Below, piece by piece: positions 6,426 through 13,411 of a stretch of DNA of 16,852 nucleotides. The stretch lies in contig CANBZE010000010.1 in assembly GCA_947373775.1 (NCBI GenBank), positions 1-16,852 of the forward strand, given 5' to 3'. Within the stretch, counting starts at the first letter, position 1, and each line of letters starts with the position of its first letter. This stretch comes from Alphaproteobacteria bacterium (GTDB lineage Bacteria > Pseudomonadota > Alphaproteobacteria > Micropepsales > Micropepsaceae). Made by a program: the position numbers and the translations under genes. The notes beneath the pieces are model-generated. The model ran no database searches and had not been told where the DNA came from. It was given only the letters and a program-made list of their open reading frames with translations.

Positions 6426-8901
6426 ATGGTTTCAGCGCATCTGCCTGGCGCGACAGCCGCACACCGCGGTCGGCGGCAAAACGCTGGATGCCGGCGAAGA
6501 TGGTTTCCGGATCCAGATGCGCCTCGGCAATCACTTCGCCTTCCAGCCCGCCTGTCAGCCACTGATTGTCCCAGTCCGAGGTCAGCGAATATTCGTCGGT
6601 GAGCGGGCCCAGATTTTTCACCGGCATGACCCGGCGCGTTCCGGTCGAAACCACCATCGCGTCATACAGGTCCGACTGCGGCAGCACCGCGTCGCGATAG
6701 GCCTGGGGCTGGCGGTCGAACAATTCCTCACTGATGGTGGAAATGATCTTGACATTGAGGCCCGCCGCTTCCAGGCGGGGCAGGATCTTCACCAGATTGA
6801 CGGTGGAAGATGCGCCCTGCGCGATCACCGTGCCGTGGCGCGGCTTGGCCGGCGCAAAATCGCGGATCAGATAAAAGCCCTTGGCGGCTGCCTTGATATC
6901 CTTGTCGGCGAACTGGCTGCGGTCGGCCACCGGATTGTCGGGCCGCGCCACCTCAATGACGATGATGCCGACCTTGGGATCGCGCGCCGCGATCTCGGCG
7001 GCGGCGAAATAGCCGGCCGCCACGTCATTGTAATCCCAGAAATTCAGATGGATCACCTGCCCGCGCGGGAAAAGCCGCCACACCTGGGTGGCGAAGATGC
7101 CGAAATGGGTGCGCCCGTCTGCCGCCGTCTCCGGGCCAGAATGACCGGCCAGAATGTGCAGCACCCCCATACGGAAGCGGCTATCCTGGTTCTGCTGGCT
7201 CCACACACGGGCCGGCGTGTACATCAGCGGCGTAAAGGCGCCATAGGTGCCTGACAGCGCCCAGACACCGGAGAATTTTTCCGGATCGACGCTGGCGCTC
7301 TGGCTGACCAGCCCGATGGCGGTGGCGACATTGCCCGCTTCCTGGATCGCCGCCTTGACGCGGGTGCCGGACGGATTGGTCACCGGGTCGTAATGGCCCC
7401 ACAGGCTGCCATGCTCGACATTGATGGACTCCGACAAATCCGCCGCCAGGGTGATGAAGCGGTTGCCGGTGACGTAATTGGTCCATTTTATGATTTCGGA
7501 AATCGCACGCCGCGCGCCAAGGCTTTCGCCGGCTTTGCGGAACAGCGCCACCGAGATTTCTTTCTCGGCGCCCGACGTCGGATTTTTGGCCGTCAGCTTC
7601 TGCGGCTCCAGCGGCAGGTTCGCCACAAGCAGCCGTTCGTCCTGGAAGGGATCGCTTTTGTTGTCGATGCCGATCTTGCGGTCGTCCTTGACCGTATCGC
7701 CGATTTCCACCAGCCGGTCCGCCAGCCAGTCGCCCAGCCCGTTCTGGTCCAGCACCGACATCACCTTGTCGATATTGGTTTTGAACTGGACCAGCCGTTC
7801 CTTCGGATCGGTCACCGCGCCCTTGCGGATGCCATCAAACGTTATGCCGTAGCGCTTCTCGAACGACTCTGCCATGGCGACGAAATATTCGGAGTTCATC
7901 TTGTGGCCATAGGGATGGCTGGCATAGCTGACGATCTGCTTGACGCTGCCAAGCTGGCCGCCCGCCGCCGCGGGCCAATAGCCCTTGGTGGTCCTGGCGA
8001 TAACGATCATCGGCCGCTTGTCGCTCGCATCGGACTTTTCCATCGCCGACAGGGTCGAAACAATCTGGTCGTAATCGCTGCCATCTTCTGTGGTCAGGAC
8101 ATTCCAGCCATAGGAGGTCCATTGTTCATGCAATTTGTAGCCGGTGAACTCCTTCGGGATCACGCCGCCCAGCAGCACATCGTCGATACCCGCATTGTTG
8201 TCCGACAGGATGACGCGCAGCCGCTTGCCGACCTTCAGCGCCAGCGCCTGGGTCTTCAGCTCCTGGGCATGGCCTTCGGTCATGGCGAATTCGCCTTCCA
8301 GGGCGATGACCTTGGGCCCATCCGCCGCGCCGGCCATGTCCCAGAACGCCGCCTTGCCCGCTGCGGTGGCGACGCCGACGCCGGAGGGACCGCCATTGAC
8401 GTCATTGGTGACGTCGATGCTTTCGGCATGGCCCGACAGCGCCTTGATGCCGCGCGCCTTGGCCTGGGCGAACAGCGGATCATTGGACAGCCCCTGCTCC
8501 GACAGCAATGTCTTGAGTGCGCCGGCCCCGCGCCTAAAACCCAGCGCATCGATCGGCAGCAATGCGACTTCCGGATCCACCGCATAGCGCTTGTCGCCGG
8601 TCAGCTTGAAGCGCCGCTCCATCGCCTGGCCCAGGATCATGTAAAGCGCATAGCAGGTGGGCACGCTGTGGCCCGCCGCCATCATGAACTTGTCGCCAAA
8701 GGGATGCTTGGGACGGCGAACGTCGTAACGCAGCCCACCGCGCTCCGGCCCGATCAGGTGGGCGGCGACATTGAACGGTGTGTAAGCCAGCGGCCCGCCG
8801 AAATGGCCGGTCTGGGCATAGTTGCCCAGCATGACCAAGGTCATGCAGGTCATGAAGCCGACATCTTCCAGCCGGCCGCGTTCGTCTTTGTGCAATGTCA
8901 T
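6424..8901 (-). CDS. Transketolase-like thiamine-diphosphate enzyme with divergent TPP motif
   Basis: This 825-residue cytosolic protein has the transketolase architecture. The N-terminal TPP domain shows AAGHSVP (His78, like the transketolase GHG histidine), GGPSGVGVATAAGKA (170-184) and a TPP-metal region LEGEFAMTEG (201-210) followed by SDNNAGIDD (233-241). A central pyrimidine-binding domain has IQEAGNVATAIG with Glu521 as the likely cofactor-activating Glu and AGHSGPETAADGRTHFG (585-601). A C-terminal transketolase-C-like domain follows (about 675-825). The usual GDG is replaced by G-E-F (203-205), so the metal-binding Asp becomes Glu204 while Asn235 is kept. It is longer than typical transketolase (about 650-700), with extra sequence at about 345-460. 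The gene lies 91 bp downstream of a FadR-type regulator on the same strand. A ketose or 2-oxoacid substrate is likely; the exact reaction is unknown. The ATG at 8901 is the first good start; GGGGA lies 13 nt upstream of it. Confidence 0.82.
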   Translation of the reverse strand: MTLHKDERGRLEDVGFMTCMTLVMLGNYAQTGHFGGPLAYTPFNVAAHLIGPERGGLRYDVRRPKHPFGDKFMMAAGHSVPTCYALYMILGQAMERRFKLTGDKRYAVDPEVALLPIDALGFRRGAGALKTLLSEQGLSNDPLFAQAKARGIKALSGHAESIDVTNDVNGGPSGVGVATAAGKAAFWDMAGAADGPKVIALEGEFAMTEGHAQELKTQALALKVGKRLRVILSDNNAGIDDVLLGGVIPKEFTGYKLHEQWTSYGWNVLTTEDGSDYDQIVSTLSAMEKSDASDKRPMIVIARTTKGYWPAAAGGQLGSVKQIVSYASHPYGHKMNSEYFVAMAESFEKRYGITFDGIRKGAVTDPKERLVQFKTNIDKVMSVLDQNGLGDWLADRLVEIGDTVKDDRKIGIDNKSDPFQDERLLVANLPLEPQKLTAKNPTSGAEKEISVALFRKAGESLGARRAISEIIKWTNYVTGNRFITLAADLSESINVEHGSLWGHYDPVTNPSGTRVKAAIQEAGNVATAIGLVSQSASVDPEKFSGVWALSGTYGAFTPLMYTPARVWSQQNQDSRFRMGVLHILAGHSGPETAADGRTHFGIFATQVWRLFPRGQVIHLNFWDYNDVAAGYFAAAEIAARDPKVGIIVIEVARPDNPVADRSQFADKDIKAAAKGFYLIRDFAPAKPRHGTVIAQGASSTVNLVKILPRLEAAGLNVKIISTISEELFDRQPQAYRDAVLPQSDLYDAMVVSTGTRRVMPVKNLGPLTDEYSLTSDWDNQWLTGGLEGEVIAEAHLDPETIFAGIQRFAADRGVRLSRQADALKP

Positions 8902-8992
8902 GGCGTGCGCTTCGTCCCCGGGCTGCCGGATTTTCCCGGCTCATTTTGGGCGATGGTAGGAGGAATTGGGGCGAAAGCAAGCCGCGGAAAAC
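8902..8992 (-). promoter_or_regulatory. Leader between GntR regulator and transketolase-like gene
   Basis: This 91 bp gap reads on the minus strand with a small hairpin, GCCGG-GAAAAT-CCGGC (plus 8927-8942), and a GGGGA ribosome-binding site. A possible weak promoter (TTGCTT, 16 bp, TACCAT) is present but poorly matched. The two genes may be co-transcribed, or the downstream gene may have its own regulated start. Confidence 0.25.
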
Positions 8993-9745
8993 TCAGGCTT
9001 TTGCGGCCGGAGCCTTGCGCCGCTTGGCGTGCGACAGCCCGCCATCCACCGCCCGCAGCATGGCCTTGGCCGCCATGTGCGGATCGCGTTCCTCGATGGC
9101 GTCGGCCACCGCGACATGCATGGCGATGGCTTCGGATTGCTGGCGGCTGTTGTCGGTCAGGGCGTTGACCGACAACAGCGCGAACAGCGCCGTCTCGATG
9201 GTGGCGGCGAAGGACTGGAAGAAGGGATTCTTGGACGCTGTGCTGACCGCCAGGTGAAAGCGCAGGTCTGCTTCGGCGAACTGCCGCCGGTTGCTGCCGG
9301 CGCTGGCCATGGCGTTGATGGCTTCGCGCAGCCTGGTGGTATCGGTGCGTGTGCCATAGAGCGCGGCCAGCGCGGCGGCTGTCGGCTCGACCGCGCGGCG
9401 CACATCGGTGAGATGCGCCAGGAAGTCCATGTCCATGCCCATATTGGCGCGCCAGGACAGCACGTCGGAGTCCAGCCAGTTCCAGTGGGTGGGATCCAGC
9501 ACGATGGTGCCCACCTTCATCTTGGACGTGACCAGGCCCTTGGCCGCCAAGGTCTTGATCACTTCGCGCGTCACCACGCGGGAGACCCCGAACATCTTGT
9601 GCATGTCGGCGTCGCTGGGCATGCGTTCGCCCGGCTTGCGCGCGCCAGACAAAATCTCTTCGCCCAGCGCGGCGGCGATATTGTCCTGTCCGGTCCGGCG
9701 CGAGCCGGGCCGCAGTTGGCTGATTTTCCTGGGAGGGGCATTCAT
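8993..9745 (-). CDS. GntR-family (FadR subfamily, FCD domain) transcriptional regulator
   Basis: This 250-residue regulator has a winged helix-turn-helix (about 20-82) with the recognition-helix signature GVSRVVTREVIKTLAAKGLV (53-72) and VGT wing, then an all-helical FCD ligand domain (about 105-240). The linker WNWLDSDVLSW (88-98) resembles DgoR-like sugar-acid regulators. FCD metal-ligand candidates Asp160, His164 and His210 are present; the usual third His near position 232 appears to be Ala, with a His at 239. Such proteins usually repress adjacent catabolic genes and release on binding a sugar acid or other carboxylate. The transketolase-like gene immediately downstream is the natural target. 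The start at 9745 gives a normal N terminus, although its ribosome-binding site is poor. Two identical 9 bp repeats lie 48-71 bp upstream. Confidence 0.88.
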   Translation of the reverse strand: MNAPPRKISQLRPGSRRTGQDNIAAALGEEILSGARKPGERMPSDADMHKMFGVSRVVTREVIKTLAAKGLVTSKMKVGTIVLDPTHWNWLDSDVLSWRANMGMDMDFLAHLTDVRRAVEPTAAALAALYGTRTDTTRLREAINAMASAGSNRRQFAEADLRFHLAVSTASKNPFFQSFAATIETALFALLSVNALTDNSRQQSEAIAMHVAVADAIEERDPHMAAKAMLRAVDGGLSHAKRRKAPAAKA

Positions 9746-9792
9746 GATGCTACTGTCATCGTCCCGCGGAACTTCGTCAATCGGGGCGAAGG

Positions 9793-9816
9793 TCGTACCA
9801 AACTTAATCGTACCAA
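9793..9816. repeat. Two identical TCGTACCAA repeats, candidate GntR operator
   Basis: TCGTACCAA occurs at 9793-9801 and again at 9808-9816, identical 9-mers with a 15 bp period. On the minus strand each reads TTGGTACGA, which resembles the TTGGTAC half-sites of FadR-type regulators. The pair spans the stop codon of the metallo-hydrolase gene and lies 48-71 bp upstream of the regulator start, a suitable place for autoregulation. Function is inferred. Confidence 0.35.
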
Positions 9817-10655
9817 CCGGGCGCCTTCACCGCATCGCGGTACCAGTCAATGCTGTGGCCGATCCAGAGCTGGGAATGGGTGCGCGCGAGGAATTCATCA
9901 ATCTTCTTGCGGGATTGCGGCGTGCCGCTGGCATATTCGCGGGCTGGCATTTTGCCCTGCGCCCGCTCGGCCGGGTAGTGATAGAGGTCACCGGACACCA
10001 CCACGCCGCCGGTGTTTGTAAGTTTTACGTAAAGAGACTGGTGGCCCGGCGTATGGCCGGGCGTGGACAGCAAGACCACGCTGCCGTCGCCGAACACGTC
10101 ATGGTCGCCTTCGATATACTGGATCCTGGCGTTCGCCAGCGCGGCATAGTTCTTCTTCGCCGCGGCGTTGGCACTTGGTCCAAACATCACGTCGTATTCG
10201 GCCTTGCGCGCCAGCCAGGTTGAACCGGCATAGTCATTGCCGTTGCCGACATGGTCCCAATGGGAATGGGATATCGCCAGATGGGTGATCATCGATGCGG
10301 TCACGCCGATATTGGCCAACTCGCCTTTCAGGGTGGTGGTTTTCAGCAGCCCTTCATAGCCGCTCTTGTTCTCATAGATCGGCCGCCCCACCTGGGCATC
10401 GGTCAGGCCGGTATCGAACAGCAGCACGCCCTTGGGATGCATCACCAGGAAACAGGGATCAGAGAAATCCGGATCGGACACGTCTTCCCGGCGCAGGCCA
10501 AACCGCTCGGGCTCGTGGGAAATGATGGTGCCGCAATCCAGCACATAGAGCCGCGGAGACGTAAGTTTGGGCAGCGGCGGCAGGTCGGGCGGGGCGGCAG
10601 GCTGGGCGGATGCCGACACGCACAGGGCCATCACGAAAGCGGCTAACAGACGCAT
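9804..10655 (-). CDS. Exported metallo-beta-lactamase-fold hydrolase, AHL-lactonase-like
   Basis: This 283-residue protein has a Sec signal (1-17, SASA before QPA) and a complete dinuclear metal site of the metallo-beta-lactamase fold: SHSHWDHVGN (His130, His132, Asp134, His135), TPGHTPGH (His205), SGDLYH (Asp223) and WIGHS (His267). The TPGHTPGHQSL strand, the LFDTG loop (79-83) and overall order match the N-acyl-homoserine lactonase branch (AiiA/AttM-like). Unlike classic cytosolic lactonases it is exported. The start at 10655 follows GAGGGGACC by 3-4 nt and lies 24 nt after the ankyrin gene stop, so co-transcription is likely. It could quench signals, but in this sugar-oxidation setting a sugar lactone or another ester is equally possible. 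Confidence 0.85.
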   Translation of the reverse strand: MRLLAAFVMALCVSASAQPAAPPDLPPLPKLTSPRLYVLDCGTIISHEPERFGLRREDVSDPDFSDPCFLVMHPKGVLLFDTGLTDAQVGRPIYENKSGYEGLLKTTTLKGELANIGVTASMITHLAISHSHWDHVGNGNDYAGSTWLARKAEYDVMFGPSANAAAKKNYAALANARIQYIEGDHDVFGDGSVVLLSTPGHTPGHQSLYVKLTNTGGVVVSGDLYHYPAERAQGKMPAREYASGTPQSRKKIDEFLARTHSQLWIGHSIDWYRDAVKAPGWYD

Positions 10656-10679
10656 GATGGTCCCCTCGTTCGGATGCCG

Positions 10680-12056
10680 CTAATGGTCGTGCGTGCTCAC
10701 GATGTTGTGATCTTTGAGCAGCTGGATATAGAAGAGGCGGATATCCTGCTGGCCACCGCGGTTGATGAAGTCGCCGGGCGTGTCGCCCTTGTCGTTCTTC
10801 TCATCCAGCTTGGCGCCCTTGTCGGCCAGGTACTGCAGCACAGGGATCGCCAGATCCGGATTCTTGTTGGCGATGGCGAAGTGCATGATGCTGCGATGGT
10901 TGGGGCCGATATAGTCCAGTTTCGGATCCAGCTGCAGCGCATACTTCACCGCATCCAGGTCGCCGCTGCCGGCCGCGGCCAGCGCCACGGTGGTGCCGTC
11001 CGGCGCCGCAATGCTGGCCTTGGCGCCGGCGTCCACCAGCGCCTTCATGGCGGGGGCGCTGCCGGCTTCGGCGGCGATGATCAGCGGCGTACGCGGCTGG
11101 GCGGGCGGCGGCGGCGGACGGGTGCCGTCAGCACGCGCCAACTTCTGCCCGCCACCACCGGCGGATGCCACCTGCACCGGCGGCGGCGCAGGCGCCGGCG
11201 GCGCGCTCATGGTGTTGGCGTCGACGCCCTTGGACAACACCATCTTGACCAGTTCGGCACTGCCGCTGCCGGCCGCGACGTGGATCAGCTGGCGCCCTTG
11301 GCTGTCGCGCTGCTCCAGATCGGTACCGCGCGACACCGCGGTCACCGCAAAAGGCACATCTTTGTTGGCAACCGCGGCGGCGACCACGGACGTGCCGTCC
11401 GGCAAGGTGGTCTTGCTGTTGGCGCCCGCATCCAGCAGGGCCAGCGGCGCGGACGGTGTGTTGCTGCGCAGCGCGAAGAACAGCGGCGTGAAGCCCTTCA
11501 CCGAAACCGCATTGGCATTGGCGCCATGCGCCAGCAGGAACTTGATATTGTCGGTGCGGCCCTTGAACGACGCCGACATCAGGGCGGTCTGGCCTTGCGG
11601 ATTAACCGCCTCAACCTTGGCGCCCTTGGCGATCAGCGCATCCAGCGCTGCGGGCGTGGAGCTTGCGGCGCACAGCGCCAGCGCCGCGATCCCGTCGGCC
11701 CGCGCCGCATTGGCATCGCCGCCGGATTTGAGCAGGCTGGTGACGATCTCGGTATTGCCAAGCTCGCACGCGAGGGTGACGGGAGACGCGCCTTCCACAT
11801 CGGTGATATTGGGCTTGGCGCCCGCCGCCAGCAGCATATGCACCGCTTCGACATCCTGCCGGTCTACCGCCCAGGACAGGACCGTGGACTTGTCGGGCAA
11901 CGGCGCATTCACATTCACATGTGCCGCCAGCAGGCGCTTGAGAGCAGCGCGGTCGCCCCCCTTCACCGCTTGCACCAGACGGCTGTCTGCGCCGCTGCTG
12001 GCATATGCCGGCAGAGCGCCCAGCAGGCACAGTCCCAGTCCCAGTAACTTTTTCAT
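10680..12056 (-). CDS. Exported ankyrin-repeat protein
   Basis: This 458-residue protein has a Sec signal (1-19, AYA before SSG) and about ten ankyrin repeats. The first block covers about 24-283, with readable units such as VKGGDRAALKRLLAAHVNVN, ACELGNTEIVTSLLKSGGDA and ASFKGRTDNIKFLLAHGANA. A Pro/Gly-rich linker (284-322, with runs PAPAPPP and PPPPPA) then separates a second block (323-450), starting RTPLIIAAEAGSAPAMKALV. Ankyrin repeats mediate protein-protein contacts. Periplasmic ankyrin proteins next to DUF1592/DUF1552 genes recur in several phyla, but their role is unknown. The gene starts 11 nt after the DUF1552 stop with a GGCGGGG ribosome-binding site, indicating an operon. A scaffold for the neighbouring redox proteins is my inference. 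Confidence 0.88.
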   Translation of the reverse strand: MKKLLGLGLCLLGALPAYASSGADSRLVQAVKGGDRAALKRLLAAHVNVNAPLPDKSTVLSWAVDRQDVEAVHMLLAAGAKPNITDVEGASPVTLACELGNTEIVTSLLKSGGDANAARADGIAALALCAASSTPAALDALIAKGAKVEAVNPQGQTALMSASFKGRTDNIKFLLAHGANANAVSVKGFTPLFFALRSNTPSAPLALLDAGANSKTTLPDGTSVVAAAVANKDVPFAVTAVSRGTDLEQRDSQGRQLIHVAAGSGSAELVKMVLSKGVDANTMSAPPAPAPPPVQVASAGGGGQKLARADGTRPPPPPAQPRTPLIIAAEAGSAPAMKALVDAGAKASIAAPDGTTVALAAAGSGDLDAVKYALQLDPKLDYIGPNHRSIMHFAIANKNPDLAIPVLQYLADKGAKLDEKNDKGDTPGDFINRGGQQDIRLFYIQLLKDHNIVSTHDH

Positions 12057-12067
12057 CGCCCCGCCGA

Positions 12068-13411
12068 TTACGCCGAGAAAGTCGAGAGACGGCCGGAGCT
12101 GTCACCGATGCTGTGACATTCCACGCCCAGCGTATCCATCATGGACAGCATCAGGTTGGCCATGGGGGTGTCCTTGGGCGCGATGACATGGCGGTTGCCC
12201 TTCATCAGGCCGCCCGCGACCAGAACCGGCAGATCGCGATGATCATGATTGTTGGGATCGGCCAGGCTGGCGCCCGCCATCACCAGAGTGGTGTCCAGCA
12301 GGTTGCCTTCGCCTTCCTTGGTATCGCTCATGCGCTTCAGGTAATAGGCCACCTGTTCCATGTGCAGGGTGTTGATCTTGGTCAGCTTGGCGATCTTCTC
12401 CGGATCATGGCCGTGATGGCTGAGCGGGTGGTGCGCGTCGGCCACGCCGATTTCCGGATAGGAACGGCCCGACACTTCGCGGCCGACCATGAAGCTGGAG
12501 ACGCGGGTGATGTCCGCCTGCATGGCCAGAACCTGCAGGTCGATCATCATGTGCGAATAGTCTTCGAACTTGTCCGGCACGCCCGAGGGACGGGCATAGG
12601 CGGGAAGCGCGGTGGCTTCGGCGCCGCCCTGCTCCACCTTCTGGATGCGCTTTTCGATATCGCGCACCGAAGTCAGATATTCATCCAGCTTGTGCTTGTC
12701 GCCGGCGCTCATCTTGTTGGACAGGCGCTTGGCGTCCTGGGCGACGAAATCCAGGATCGAGGCCTGGCGGCGCAGTTGCGCCAGCCGGCTCTTGGCATCC
12801 AGGCTGTCGCCATCGCCGAACAGGCGTTCGAACACTTCGCGCGGATTGATGGTGACCGGCAGCGGCGTCGAGGCGTTCGACCAGGACAGGGTGTTGGTAT
12901 AGGCGCAGGAATAGCCGCTGTCGCAGCTGCCCACCAGCGATGGAGGTTCCAGGCCCACTTCGATGGACGGGATCTGGGTCTTTTCGCCGAACTGCTTGGC
13001 CACGACCTGGTCCATCGACACGCCGGCGGTGATGTCGGCGCCTTCGGTCTTCTTGACGTGGGTCGCGGTCAGATAGCCACCGCAGCAGCGGCCATGATCG
13101 CCCGCGCCGTCGCCCAGGGCTTCAGCCTGAACGTGGGACAGATTGGAGAACACCGTGAACTTGTTGCGATAGGGCTCCAGCGGCTTGAGGATCGGCGACA
13201 GCTCATAGCCCTCGCCCGCCGTCTTGGGCGTCCAGTTCTCCATCATCATGCCGTTGGGCGTGTAGATGACCTGCAGGCGCTTGCGCGACGCCGTGGCCAC
13301 GTCGGCCGCGCTGGCGCTGGAGCTCATGGCTTCCAGCAACGGCAGCGCCATCACGGTGCCCATGCCGCGCAACATGGTGCGGCGGCCCATCGCTTTCTTG
13401 GTGATCATCAT
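12068..13411 (-). CDS. Tat-exported DUF1552 protein
   Basis: This 447-residue protein matches the DUF1552 family of unknown function. The N terminus is a Tat signal (RRTMLRG at 10-16, hydrophobic stretch, SASAAD cleavage region). Family-type segments follow: YTPNGMMMENW (50-60), a HGRCCGGYLT Cys pair (106-115), a CDSGYSC pair (163-169), TINPREVFERLFG (188-200), then DAHHPLSHHG and NNHDHRDLPVLVAGG near the C terminus. Histidine-rich motifs and the overall pattern recall alkaline-phosphatase/sulfatase-like DUF1501 proteins that pair with cytochromes in Planctomycetes, but no catalytic role is established. Its ATG overlaps the stop of the DUF1592 gene (ATGA); a second ATG follows immediately. 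AAGGA lies 10 nt upstream. Translational coupling suggests a complex or sequential pathway with that protein. Confidence 0.88.
   Translation of the reverse strand: MMITKKAMGRRTMLRGMGTVMALPLLEAMSSSASAADVATASRKRLQVIYTPNGMMMENWTPKTAGEGYELSPILKPLEPYRNKFTVFSNLSHVQAEALGDGAGDHGRCCGGYLTATHVKKTEGADITAGVSMDQVVAKQFGEKTQIPSIEVGLEPPSLVGSCDSGYSCAYTNTLSWSNASTPLPVTINPREVFERLFGDGDSLDAKSRLAQLRRQASILDFVAQDAKRLSNKMSAGDKHKLDEYLTSVRDIEKRIQKVEQGGAEATALPAYARPSGVPDKFEDYSHMMIDLQVLAMQADITRVSSFMVGREVSGRSYPEIGVADAHHPLSHHGHDPEKIAKLTKINTLHMEQVAYYLKRMSDTKEGEGNLLDTTLVMAGASLADPNNHDHRDLPVLVAGGLMKGNRHVIAPKDTPMANLMLSMMDTLGVECHSIGDSSGRLSTFSA

Noticed and set aside
7393..9168. Long plus-strand frame opposite the transketolase-like and GntR genes
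   Set aside because: It runs across two genuine genes and their spacer, with shadow-type composition and no motif.
10674..12047. A 457-codon plus-strand frame almost coextensive with the ankyrin gene
   Set aside because: The minus-strand frame has a signal peptide and clear ankyrin repeats; the antisense frame is Arg/Gly/His/Gln-rich without recognisable domains.
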